A DNA stretch of 27,548 bases from Chamaesiphon sp. (GTDB lineage: Bacteria; Cyanobacteriota; Cyanobacteriia; Cyanobacteriales; Chamaesiphonaceae), in NCBI GenBank assembly GCA_026786125.1, contig JAJAYU010000326.1:1-27548 (forward strand), in the 5' to 3' direction. The notes below the pieces were generated by a model that was given only the letters and a program-made list of their open reading frames with translations, did no database searches and was not told where the DNA came from. Each line of letters starts with the position of its first letter. The stretch's first letter is position 1. A program made the translations under genes and the position numbers. Shown here in pieces: positions 13,968 to 22,701 of this stretch.

Positions 13968-16694
13968 TTGGAACACTTGCGCTCAAATTCGCTCTATTAC
14001 TGCAAATATCTACGCCAAGAGCTGAATCTATTGGCGTGGATTTTGCTATGGTGTGGATTTACTAGTAATGCGATCGCGACTGAACCTATCGTTGCACCTA
14101 CAATACCAGTTAATACTCCAAGCCCAGTAGTACCCGATCGAGTTGTCTTGACCAGTATTAAGTCGATCGTCAATAATTTACCACCACAGCCATTGAGTGT
14201 GCAAGGTGAAATTGACAAGCAGCAACAGCCAGTTAGTTTCGATCGATGGTTAGTGCCCCTCGATGCTACGCTCAAGCTACTAGAGATTGGACAACAGCAG
14301 TTACCTACTGGCGAAATCGAGCTGAAATCGCCTTACCTCCAATTACGATTACATCCGATCCAAGTCAAGACCGATCCACAATTAGGCAAGGTAATTACGA
14401 TTGGCGAATTGCAGAAATTCCCAGGGTTGAAGGTTGGATTTGATGAGAAAGAGATTGCCCTCAAATTTAGTTACGCACTACCCAAAAACCCACCCAAACC
14501 GAGCAAAATAGATCCCACTGTTAGTTTAGATGGATTGGTGAGTGTGGATCCACCTACAGCTAATCTCAGCGCAGTCAGCGAACGGATCAATCTCAGTGGT
14601 GCGAGCAATAGTCAACTCAATACTCAGGGAGAATTTAAAGCCGTCGGGACGGTTCTAGGATCTAGTTGGTATCTTCGGGTCGATCAGCCCCAACTAGCAA
14701 ACCTCCTGACTTGGGGATTGAGCGAGGCTGTCGTAATCAATCAAAATGCTAGTGCTGACTGGATTGCTGGCTCCCAAAGTCCATTTTGGCGCAGGCAGGG
14801 CAATCCCACTGGTAGCTACTGGGGCGTGACGACAATTCAGCGGCAAGATTTTACGCCACGGTCATCTCTCTCTGGGGGAGATTTCGTGCCGAATGAACGG
14901 CTCCAATCCAGTCGATTGGGACGGACGGTGATCGGGACAGCACAGCCAGGAACAGTTGTGCGGCTGATTAAGGACTTTAATACTGAGGTTGTTGGTCAGA
15001 TTTTGGTCGATAGCTCAGGCGTGTTCCGGTTCGAGAATGTGGTGGTGAGCAAGGAAGGGGGCTTCGGTAGTGGTTATCGACTGCTGCTATATCCCAGGGG
15101 TCAACTCACCGCAGATCCGCAAGTCCGCGATGTGACATTTACGACGGTTCCAGGGCAATTACCCGCTGGATCTGGGGCATGGATTGCTTCAGCAGGAGCA
15201 AATTACAATCGGAAACCGACTGATTTTGTCGGGAAGTTGGATGGATTACAGGGTGGTGCCGCTTATCGGCGGGGAATTAGTGAGTCTGTAACTGTCGGGG
15301 CGGGGATAATTGCCGATCCTTTGGCTGTAAGAGGTTTGGGCGAAGTATTTTTGCAGCCAACGGGGATTCCGCTCCAAGCTTCAATCTCGGCAGTGACTGG
15401 GGAGCGATGGGATCTGGTGAGCAATGTTAATTATCAACCATCACCAACTCTGGGTGCCAATTTTAGCAGTGATAAGTTTTCTAGTCGTGCTGATGTCAAT
15501 TGGCAGCTTACGCCTAAATTTACCGCTAGTAGTAAGTATGATAGTTTGTCGGGGGTGGCGATCGGCGGTAATTATAATTTCAGCCTCGCACCCAATAGTA
15601 GTAGTAATGTACAAGGGACTCTTGATAGCAACTCTTTCTTGCGCTGGAGTGCCAACCATCAACAAAATGACTGGCAATTGGGGTTCCAAGGAAATGAGAT
15701 CAGCCTCAATTCAGAAGTTAGTTATCGATTGCCCTCAGCTACAGGTACTACTCAAAATCTCGCCGTCAATTATCAATCCACAACTACTGTCAACCCGACT
15801 ACTTTCGGTCAATTGCTGTGGCGATATCAGTCTACGCCACTTCAAGCAGATTTGGGCTATGGTTTGAGTCGATTTGGTCAGGGTTTTAATGCCGGATTGG
15901 GGATGACAATGGCTCCAGGTTTGCAGTTTGTCGGTAGATATCAAGGGATTTCTGCCCTTAGCAATCGGCAGAGTTTTTCATTAGAGTTGCAATCTACCCT
16001 TGATTTTCAATCTGGAAAACAAGCAGCAACTACGCGGGTAGAGGATCTCCGTACCCGTGGCGGGATTGCGATTCAGGCATTTTTTGATCGCAATGGCAAT
16101 GGCATTCAAGATACAGGTGAGGAAAGTTACTGGCACCCACAACTAGTCATGCTCAATCAGAAGCCCCTCAATCCCAGTCAGACCAATAAATTTGCCGATC
16201 GAGTCGAAGTGATCAGTCCCCCTGGTAGTTATCGGATCGATCTTAATTCTGCACGTATCCCTCCTCGCTGGCGTAGTGGGATGATGGCTGCTGGCGGTAA
16301 GCCAGTTGACTCGCTCAGGGTAAATGTTGCCCTTGGTAGCTATACGACGATTGCCATCCCCTTAACGCCGATTTATACAGTCTCTGGGATTGTCTCTGAC
16401 TCGGCAGGGAAGCCACTTCCCAATGTGGAAGTAACGGCAGTTGGTCTAAATAATAGGATTAATATTCGCAAAACAACAATCGCCAAGGCTGATGGTAGTT
16501 ACGAGTTTGCCGATCTCCCTCTGGGTGCCTATCAGATCTCGACATCAGGACAATTGCAACCCAAAACAGTCGTGATTATTTCTAGTTCGCCAGTGTTGCA
16601 AAAAATCGATCTCCAGCAAAATAACATTAAGAGTCTGTCTTCATCTTCTAATTTATTCTCAGGTAACGATCGAATGGTGTTTATGCACTTTTGA
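13968..16694 (+). CDS. Usher-like outer-membrane protein with C-terminal carboxypeptidase-regulatory-like domain
   Basis: About 908 residues, secreted and probably a beta-barrel. A hydrophobic stretch LLAWILLWCGFTSNAIA (about residues 22-38) looks like a signal peptide. The middle resembles cyanobacterial FimD/PapC-type ushers: a plug-like segment (GTVVRLIKDFNTEVVGQIL, about 325-345), then GSGAWIASAGANYN and a long run of alternating polar/hydrophobic strands (about 400-690). Near residue 705 is an SdrD-B-like FFDRNGNGIQDTGEE, and the C terminus (about 802-885) is a CarboxypepD_reg-like beta domain (VSGIVSDSAGKPLPNVEVTA). Ushers export and assemble chaperone-usher pili, but no chaperone or spore-coat-U-type pilin gene is in the window. 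The start is uncertain: only TTG codons are available, at 13968 and later, with no good Shine-Dalgarno. A likely terminator follows. Confidence 0.65.
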   Translation: MEHLRSNSLYYCKYLRQELNLLAWILLWCGFTSNAIATEPIVAPTIPVNTPSPVVPDRVVLTSIKSIVNNLPPQPLSVQGEIDKQQQPVSFDRWLVPLDATLKLLEIGQQQLPTGEIELKSPYLQLRLHPIQVKTDPQLGKVITIGELQKFPGLKVGFDEKEIALKFSYALPKNPPKPSKIDPTVSLDGLVSVDPPTANLSAVSERINLSGASNSQLNTQGEFKAVGTVLGSSWYLRVDQPQLANLLTWGLSEAVVINQNASADWIAGSQSPFWRRQGNPTGSYWGVTTIQRQDFTPRSSLSGGDFVPNERLQSSRLGRTVIGTAQPGTVVRLIKDFNTEVVGQILVDSSGVFRFENVVVSKEGGFGSGYRLLLYPRGQLTADPQVRDVTFTTVPGQLPAGSGAWIASAGANYNRKPTDFVGKLDGLQGGAAYRRGISESVTVGAGIIADPLAVRGLGEVFLQPTGIPLQASISAVTGERWDLVSNVNYQPSPTLGANFSSDKFSSRADVNWQLTPKFTASSKYDSLSGVAIGGNYNFSLAPNSSSNVQGTLDSNSFLRWSANHQQNDWQLGFQGNEISLNSEVSYRLPSATGTTQNLAVNYQSTTTVNPTTFGQLLWRYQSTPLQADLGYGLSRFGQGFNAGLGMTMAPGLQFVGRYQGISALSNRQSFSLELQSTLDFQSGKQAATTRVEDLRTRGGIAIQAFFDRNGNGIQDTGEESYWHPQLVMLNQKPLNPSQTNKFADRVEVISPPGSYRIDLNSARIPPRWRSGMMAAGGKPVDSLRVNVALGSYTTIAIPLTPIYTVSGIVSDSAGKPLPNVEVTAVGLNNRINIRKTTIAKADGSYEFADLPLGAYQISTSGQLQPKTVVIISSSPVLQKIDLQQNNIKSLSSSSNLFSGNDRMVFMHF

Positions 16695-16702
16695 GCTAAC
16701 TC

Positions 16703-16742
16703 AATTTTTTGTATCTAACGATACAGCTAAAATTATTTTTTT
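16703..16742 (+). terminator. Intrinsic terminator of the usher-like gene
   Basis: Stem TGTATC/GATACA (16710-16715 with 16720-16725, loop TAAC) is extended by AATTTT (16703-16708) pairing with AAAATT (16729-16734). Seven T residues follow at 16736-16742. It lies 9 bases after the usher-like stop codon. Confidence 0.6.
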
Positions 16743-16766
16743 AATTAATGACTAGTTATTAATTAA
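16741..16766. promoter_or_regulatory. 26-bp AT-rich palindrome upstream of the STAND/WD40 gene
   Basis: TTAATTAAT (16741-16749) and ATTAATTAA (16758-16766) flank a centre that is itself nearly symmetric, giving a 26-bp dyad with only one mismatched pair (G50 with T57 of the 167xx run). It begins in the T run of the preceding terminator and lies 80-105 bases before the GTG at 16846. It could be an operator; AT-rich sequence can give such dyads by chance. Confidence 0.35.
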
Positions 16767-16845
16767 TACTCTATTATGAAAATAGTAATGAATTTTAGTA
16801 TATTACGTTACCAAAATCCATAGTTTCTACACCCCCTAATCTTCC

Positions 16846-19800
16846 GTGGAATTAGATCGAGCAGAGGCTATTGTCAAAGAGTTATTGTCTCCAAAATACC
16901 TAAGTATCCCACAACAAATGGTATTTAGAGCCGCTTGGCAGGGGCAATCTTATCGCCGCCTTGCAGCATCAGCAGGGTACGATCGAAACTATCTCAAAGG
17001 AGTAGGTGCCCAAGTTTGGCGGATCTTAGGGACAGCTACAAAATCTAAAGTTACTAAAGCTAATTTCAAGCAGATATTAGAGTCAGTTGCCAATCTAGAA
17101 GATCTCCTAGCCATTGAACCAGAGCCGTTCCAGTCTGGGATTGACTGGAATCAAGCGATGGATGTTTCGGCATTTTATGGACGAGAGCTAGAACGCCATC
17201 AACTACAGCAGTGGATTCTGACCGATCGTTGTCGATTGGTAGCGATCTTGGGCATGGGCGGCATGGGTAAAACAACGATCTCGATCGAATTATTACGCCA
17301 ATTTCAAGCGGCAGCGCATTCCCACAATTCAACAGATTCAGCTCGATTTGATCGGATTATTTGGCGCAGTTTACTCAATGCACCACCACTGAAGGAACTA
17401 CTCCCCGAATTGATTCAGAGGCTGGGAATAGCTCCAGTTCGGGGATCTACGCCTAAACTTCAAACTGCTGGAATCGAACTCGATCGGATTGATTCTAAGC
17501 CGATTCCCAAGACCGTGATAGGTCAAATTGAATTGTTATTAGAAATCTGTCAGCAGTACCGTTGTCTCATTGTTTTAGATAATGGAGAATCGATCTTCCA
17601 ATCGGGGGCACATGTCGGCCAATATCGGACGGGCTATGCTGACTATGGCGATCTATTTCAAACTTTAGGTCGGATGAACCATCAGAGTTGCCTGTTGCTA
17701 ACTAGTCGAGAAAAGCCGACTGAAATTAGTCAATTAGAAGGGGTAAATACTAAAGTAAGAACATTGGTATTGCCAGGATTAGATCCTGCTGCTGGACAAC
17801 AGATCTTTGCCGATCGAGGATGTTTGCCGATCGAATCCCTGGAGTGGACTGAGATCGATCGCTACTGTGGTGGTAATCCACTAGCATTTCAACTAATCGC
17901 CGCTACTGTCCAAGAAGTAGCAGATGGCGATGTGAGTGAAATTTTTCCTTACTTACAATCCCATAAACTAGGTTTTGCTGATATTCATATTCTGTTAGAG
18001 CAGCAGTGGCAACGTCTGACAGTCGAGGAGCAGCAAGTCATGTACTGGCTGGCGATCGGCCGAGAACCGATGCCAATGATCGATTTGGAAGGATTGCTCC
18101 ATCCGGCTTGGAATCAGCACACTCCAGGCGATCATCGACCCGTTAAGAGTGTAAAACGAGTCACTGTCAACTCATCCCTATTGACCGTTCTACAATCTCT
18201 CCGCCGCCGCAGCATTATTTTTCCAGGATCGGGACAAATCGACCAGAGCAAGCGGTACTGGTCGTTACAACCGATGGTGATGGAATATGTGACTAGCCGA
18301 TTTGTCGATCAAATTTGTACTGAAATTGAGGATCAGCAGCCGTTCTTGCTCAATACCCATCCGATTTCCCAAGCCAATGCCAAGGAGTATCTGCGCCAAG
18401 CTCAATTGCGGCTGATCGTCCAACCCGCGATCAATAGGCTCCGCACCAGTATTGGCAATCCCCAACAGATCGGTACCCATCTACGGTTAATTCTAGCCAA
18501 ATGGCGAATTTCTAATTCCCGTCAACCTGCTTATCTTGCTGGTAACTTACTCAATTTCCTCACTTATCTCAAATTAGATTTGACCGATCTGGACTGTTCA
18601 GAGTTGGTAATTCAGCAGGCGTATTTGGTCGGCATAGAATTGGTTCAGGTCAATTTTGCCAACGCCCAGATCCTTGACTGTGCCTTTACGCAGACGTTTA
18701 GTAGTGTGTTGGCGATCTCCTATAGTCCAGATGGCAAGACACTAGCAGCCAGCGACAGTAGTGGTGAGATTCGCTTGTGGTGTGTGCGAGACGGACAATG
18801 TTTACTGACTTGTTCGGGTCATACCAATTGGGTGCGGGCAATTAAATTTAGTCCCGACGGGCGATATCTAGCGAGTTCTAGTGACGATCGCACGCTCAAA
18901 ATTTGGGAGTTGCAAGAAGGGATCTGTCTCCAAACGATCGGCGATGGGATTCATAGTCTCGGCTTTAGTTTCAGCCCCTGCGGTCGCTACATTGCCAGTG
19001 GTAGCGTCAATCACACAATCTACTATTGGGATCTCCAGACGGGACTCTGCATTCGCGAATTTAGCGGGCATCAAAATTGGTCGATCGATGTCAAGTTTCA
19101 CCCCCAAGGACAGCAAATCATCAGTGGTGGTGCCGATCATACGGTGCGAGTGTGGGATGTAGCAACGGGCAACTGCGATCAAGTCCTACTCGGTCATGAA
19201 AATTGGGTGACAACGGTTGATTATGCTCCCGATGGCAAAACTATCCTGAGTGGTAGTCTTGATGGTACGCTGCGGCTGTGGGACGTGGGAGCGGAGAGTT
19301 TGGTGGTGAGGGGACATGGGGATGAGATTTGGTCAGCGGTATTTAGTCCTAATGGGGAGTGTTTTGCTAGCGCGGGTGCTGGTGGATTGCTGCGGATTTG
19401 GCGGACTAGTGATGGCTATTGTCTGCATTATTTAGAGGGACATAGCAAACGCTTGTGGTCGGTGGTTTTTCATCCCGATGGTCACTGTTTAGCCAGTGGC
19501 GGCGAAGATCAGATGATTCGGTTTTGGCAAATCAATGATGGCAAGTGTTTACAGGCACTCAATGGCTATACAAACTGGTTTAGATCGATCGCCTGGAGTC
19601 CAGATGGACAAAGATTAATTACAGCTAGTCGGGATGCCCAGCTTCGAGTTTGGTCCCTTGATTCCGAGCGTTGTCTCCAGTCATTATTTGAGCATACAAA
19701 ATCTACGCTCACGGTTGCTTACGACCCGCAAGGATTTACTTTTGCCAGTGGTAGTGAAGATTGGATCATTAGAATTTGGGATACTCAAACCCTCATTTGT

Positions 19801-20541
19801 CACCAGATTTTGCGGGGACATACTGGCGGTATCCTAGCATTAGTTTACAGTCCCGATGGCAAATATTTAGTTAGTGCTGGTCGTGACCTCAGTATTCGGG
19901 TCTGGGATACCCAAAGATGGCGATGCCTCCAAATCAAAAATGGACATACCGATCGAATTGGCAGTCTAGCATATCATCCTCGGCTCGCTCTGATTGCTAG
20001 TGCTGGTGAGGATTGTACTGTTAGAATTTGGAATCTTCAGGCACAGGAACCTATCCAGATTATATCCCAACATACCAATCGGGCGATCGCCGTCGCTTTC
20101 GATCCTAGTGGGATGGTCCTCGCCAGTGGCGGCATGGATAGCCAGATCCTGCTCTGGAATATCGACACTGGAGAACTTTGTCACACTCTCACTGGACATT
20201 CTGGCTGGATTTTGGCTCTCGCCTATAGTCCCAATGGTCAGTGGTTATTTAGTGGTGCTTCTGACGACACTATTAAGGTCTGGTCGATGGCAACTGGACT
20301 CTGTGTCGATACTTTAGTCGGTCATCAGGGTTGGGTATGGTCGATCGCCATCAGTCCTTGCGGTGGGTTTTTAGCCAGCGCAAGTGAAGACGAAACTATT
20401 AAAATCTGGGATGTGGCGAATGGTAACGTTGTCTCCACTCGCCGCGCCTGTCGTCCTTACGAGGGGATGAATATCACTGGCATCGAAGGATTGACCAAGG
20501 CTCAGGTTGATGGGCTGAAGATATTGGGAGCGTTTGGTTAA
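16846..20541 (+). CDS. STAND NTPase: HTH-like N-terminal module, NB-ARC, 14 WD40 repeats
   Basis: A 1231-residue signal-transduction ATPase. Residues 1-80 are an HTH-like module seen at the front of many cyanobacterial NB-ARC/WD40 proteins (SYRRLAASAGYDRNYLKGVG). NB-ARC follows, with Walker A GMGGMGKTT (136-144), Walker B region CLIVLDNGES (about 236-245) and GNPLAFQLIA. A winged-helix/helical region ends in a short linker (LVQVNFANAQILDCAF, about 600). Fourteen WD40 units (about 617-1195) are enough for two seven-bladed propellers. The C-terminal tail RPYEGMNITGIEGLTKAQ is a short motif recurrent in this class. Ligand binding by the propellers would release the NTPase to oligomerise. No catalytic effector domain is seen, so the output is unknown. 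Start is GTG at 16846, chosen because the conserved module begins there; no Shine-Dalgarno is visible. Confidence 0.88.
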   Translation: MELDRAEAIVKELLSPKYLSIPQQMVFRAAWQGQSYRRLAASAGYDRNYLKGVGAQVWRILGTATKSKVTKANFKQILESVANLEDLLAIEPEPFQSGIDWNQAMDVSAFYGRELERHQLQQWILTDRCRLVAILGMGGMGKTTISIELLRQFQAAAHSHNSTDSARFDRIIWRSLLNAPPLKELLPELIQRLGIAPVRGSTPKLQTAGIELDRIDSKPIPKTVIGQIELLLEICQQYRCLIVLDNGESIFQSGAHVGQYRTGYADYGDLFQTLGRMNHQSCLLLTSREKPTEISQLEGVNTKVRTLVLPGLDPAAGQQIFADRGCLPIESLEWTEIDRYCGGNPLAFQLIAATVQEVADGDVSEIFPYLQSHKLGFADIHILLEQQWQRLTVEEQQVMYWLAIGREPMPMIDLEGLLHPAWNQHTPGDHRPVKSVKRVTVNSSLLTVLQSLRRRSIIFPGSGQIDQSKRYWSLQPMVMEYVTSRFVDQICTEIEDQQPFLLNTHPISQANAKEYLRQAQLRLIVQPAINRLRTSIGNPQQIGTHLRLILAKWRISNSRQPAYLAGNLLNFLTYLKLDLTDLDCSELVIQQAYLVGIELVQVNFANAQILDCAFTQTFSSVLAISYSPDGKTLAASDSSGEIRLWCVRDGQCLLTCSGHTNWVRAIKFSPDGRYLASSSDDRTLKIWELQEGICLQTIGDGIHSLGFSFSPCGRYIASGSVNHTIYYWDLQTGLCIREFSGHQNWSIDVKFHPQGQQIISGGADHTVRVWDVATGNCDQVLLGHENWVTTVDYAPDGKTILSGSLDGTLRLWDVGAESLVVRGHGDEIWSAVFSPNGECFASAGAGGLLRIWRTSDGYCLHYLEGHSKRLWSVVFHPDGHCLASGGEDQMIRFWQINDGKCLQALNGYTNWFRSIAWSPDGQRLITASRDAQLRVWSLDSERCLQSLFEHTKSTLTVAYDPQGFTFASGSEDWIIRIWDTQTLICHQILRGHTGGILALVYSPDGKYLVSAGRDLSIRVWDTQRWRCLQIKNGHTDRIGSLAYHPRLALIASAGEDCTVRIWNLQAQEPIQIISQHTNRAIAVAFDPSGMVLASGGMDSQILLWNIDTGELCHTLTGHSGWILALAYSPNGQWLFSGASDDTIKVWSMATGLCVDTLVGHQGWVWSIAISPCGGFLASASEDETIKIWDVANGNVVSTRRACRPYEGMNITGIEGLTKAQVDGLKILGAFG

Positions 20542-20577
20542 CCTAGGGGCGAGGAGACGGGGAGACAGTTAAATCTA

Positions 20578-20612
20578 TTCACCATCCACCATCCACCATC
20601 CACCATTCACTA
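20578..20612. repeat. Heptad array overlapping the ADO stop codon
   Basis: Five units: TTCACCA, three exact TCCACCA and TTCACTA. The last three bases (20610-20612) are the reverse complement of the TAG stop codon of the ADO gene. The array fills the gap between the convergent STAND and ADO genes, after a short GGGGAGAC-like stretch. Confidence 0.8.
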
Positions 20613-21305
20613 TGCACCAATTAATCCGTAGGCTGACATCCGCATGATTTCGCCAGTATTGAAGCCGATATTGCTGAGAGCTTCACCATAAGCAATCATG
20701 AAATCTTCAATTAGGGCATCTTTTTCCATCCCTAATACTTTTGCGTCTTTGGCGACATTGTTCAACATCTTCCAGATCAGGGGGAGATTCTGACGATTAG
20801 CAGTTTGGAGTTCGGCTTTGGATGCTTCAAAGTTTGACTGGAGCCAGACTTCCCCAAAGTTGAGGTGCATGTATTCCTCTTTGACTACACCTTCGGTAAT
20901 CTTGCGGGCAAAAGCATCTGCCACTGGAATATAGATATTATAGGCAGCGATCGCAAAGCACTCAATAATCAATGATTGAATTAACAAGCAGGTGACAGTG
21001 TTTCCCGCCGCCGATGCAACCTGGAAATTGTCATGCAATTGTGCAAAAAATTCTTTGGCAAAAGGCATGTCGGGCGTTACCGAAAGATTGCGAGCACAGG
21101 CTTCAAACCCCTTCTTGTGACGCATTTCCATTTTGGACAACTTGGCTAGATCGGTCTGGGAATCTGGCAATAGTCCACCCAATGTGATGTAGTTTTCATG
21201 CGCTTCCTGTTCACCTTCGATCACAATCGCATTGATGCGACTGTAAGCATCTTTGTAGGTCTCGCTTGCAAAGTTAAGTTCCAAACTGGCTGCCATCTGA
21301 ACCAT
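20610..21305 (-). CDS. ado: Aldehyde-deformylating oxygenase (cyanobacterial alkane synthesis)
   Basis: A 231-residue ferritin-like di-iron enzyme that converts fatty aldehydes (C16/C18) to alkanes or alkenes plus formate, with O2 and electrons from ferredoxin. The six metal ligands are in place and fall on the Synechococcus elongatus numbering: Glu32, Glu60, His63, Glu115, Glu144, His147. Family signatures include [35 protein letters not shown] and the C-terminal [10 protein letters not shown]. Length is exactly typical. AGGAG (21317-21321, minus strand) lies 11 bases before the ATG at 21303-21305, and a TATAAT lies just upstream. The partner acyl-ACP reductase gene, usually adjacent, is absent from both sides here: a convergent STAND gene lies downstream and a J-domain gene upstream. 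Confidence 0.97.
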   Translation of the reverse strand: MVQMAASLELNFASETYKDAYSRINAIVIEGEQEAHENYITLGGLLPDSQTDLAKLSKMEMRHKKGFEACARNLSVTPDMPFAKEFFAQLHDNFQVASAAGNTVTCLLIQSLIIECFAIAAYNIYIPVADAFARKITEGVVKEEYMHLNFGEVWLQSNFEASKAELQTANRQNLPLIWKMLNNVAKDAKVLGMEKDALIEDFMIAYGEALSNIGFNTGEIMRMSAYGLIGA

Positions 21306-21334
21306 GAGGTCGATTTCTCCTAAATTGTGTCCGA

Positions 21335-21340
21335 ATTATA
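21335..21340 (-). promoter_or_regulatory. Candidate -10 box of the ADO gene
   Basis: TATAAT on the minus strand lies 30-35 bases before the ATG. Transcription would start near 21328, giving a short leader holding the AGGAG at 21317-21321. No good -35 is seen. An alternative promoter farther up has TACAAT (21397-21402) and TTTAAA (21419-21424) with 16-base spacing. Neither is decisive. Confidence 0.4.
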
Positions 21341-21490
21341 TTTAGTTTCCCGTTAAGCCGATCGGTGACTGCACTTTCAGATAACGACTTACTGCTATTG
21401 TAACGTTTTGCTAGTTAATTTAAAGATTTATAGTTATTTTCAAGCCTTACCATCCTAATCGATCTTACAACGCCTTGCGATCTCCTTGCC

Positions 21491-22399
21491 CTATTTTTTA
21501 CTGGAATTACCCCCAAACATCCCAAATATTCCTTCGCGAGGTTTTTTAGCCGCAGTCTTGGCAGTTGCCGCAGGATTCGACGCTCGCTCGAATTCTTGTT
21601 TGACTTGGAGGACTTTGGGATCTTTGGGCGCGAGTTGGAGAGCTTTATTGATCGAGATCTTCGCCATTGTCATTTGTTTCTGACGCAAGTAGACCATGCC
21701 CAGCAAAGCATGTGCGCTGGCATTACTTGGCTCAGATAGAATTACCTCTCGCAGTTCTTGGACTGCTTGCACCCAGTTTTGTCTGGTCATCCGATCTTCG
21801 GCACGTCTCAATGCGCCTTCGACTGAAGATGCTTTGGCGATGTCGCCTGCGGTAGTGTCCTTGACTGCGGCTGTTACAGGTGCTGTTGCAACTACTGGTG
21901 GGGTCGATTTGACTGACTGCAAGTGTTTGCGGAGCAGATACACCATATTTAGCTCGCTAATTTGGTTAATAATCTGGACACTTTTGGCCAATTCCGTATA
22001 CTGTTGTGTTGCCAGTTGCACTACCAATTGATTGTAAACCTGCTCGAAATCATTGCCACTTTGGTAAAGCTGTTGGCACAACGGATCGATGATCTGGATG
22101 CTGCTACTTTGCTCGATCAGTCTTTTGCCCAATAGTTCTAGCATGATCGTCTGCTCTTGGAGTTGGGACGATTTGGATAGTTGACCATAGGCGTGAGTGA
22201 CCAGCCGCGAAAATAATTGCACCGCTAATTGTTTGTCTGCATCAGTTTTCCATTTACCACTATCGGGATGCAAAGATCTGGCCACAGCTTGGTAGCGTTC
22301 TCTGATATTCTTCTCTTCAGCATCCACACTCACACCCAAAATAGCGTGTCGATCGGTGAAATCAAACTGAAATAATCCTCGTTCTAGTTGAAAACTCAT
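21491..22399 (-). CDS. J-domain (DnaJ-like) protein with C-terminal TPR repeats
   Basis: About 302 residues. The N terminus is a J domain (about 9-70) with the catalytic HPD triad at His44-Asp46 (SLHPDSGKW), so it should stimulate an Hsp70 (DnaK) ATPase. A helical middle is followed by a low-complexity Ala/Thr/Val linker (about 165-195). Then comes a TPR-type region (about 195-275, NWVQAVQELREVILSEPSNA and HALLGMVYLRQKQ) and a basic, Gly-rich tail ending GGNSSKK. The frame is open to 22456; I chose the ATG at 22397-22399 because cyanobacterial homologues start at MSF...RGLFQFDFTD. It is upstream of ADO on the same strand, with about 185 bases between, so separate transcription is likely. The client or partner is unknown. 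Confidence 0.8.
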   Translation of the reverse strand: MSFQLERGLFQFDFTDRHAILGVSVDAEEKNIRERYQAVARSLHPDSGKWKTDADKQLAVQLFSRLVTHAYGQLSKSSQLQEQTIMLELLGKRLIEQSSSIQIIDPLCQQLYQSGNDFEQVYNQLVVQLATQQYTELAKSVQIINQISELNMVYLLRKHLQSVKSTPPVVATAPVTAAVKDTTAGDIAKASSVEGALRRAEDRMTRQNWVQAVQELREVILSEPSNASAHALLGMVYLRQKQMTMAKISINKALQLAPKDPKVLQVKQEFERASNPAATAKTAAKKPREGIFGMFGGNSSKK

Positions 22400-22545
22400 A
22401 TACTTTCGCGCGTACCAACAGGAGATCGTGGGAGTCAAGTACACCCGAACTATCATCTAGATTGTTCACAGAGTTGCGGGTGTACGTCTTCTTATATATT
22501 CCCCATTTCAAGCTCAATATTTAGGTTTTCAGTAAAATTTGTTGG

Positions 22546-22701
22546 AAGTTGGGAGTTGGGAGTATCTCTTTCAGAGCGGCGATGCCAACGGAGTAGCTCT
22601 TGCCCAGCGTCTACGCAAGCGAAGTTCAGAAAAATCAAAGAACCTAACCCACTAACTTCTCTAAATTCTCTCCCAACCCCCAACTCCCAACTCCCAACTT
22701 A
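22546..22701. repeat. Inverted heptad arrays between IMPase-family and J-domain genes
   Basis: AAGTTGGGAGTTGGGAGT (22546-22563) has an exact 18-base inverted copy at 22683-22700. Each arm consists of heptads (GTTGGGA; CAACTCC x2 then CAACTTA, 22681-22701). The right arm runs into the stop codon of the IMPase-family gene (22699-22701). Between the arms is a GCGATGCCAACGGAGTAGCT-like dispersed palindrome. The layout repeats that of the two arrays inside the chemotaxis operon. The rest of the gap 22400-22698 shows no gene. Confidence 0.8.
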
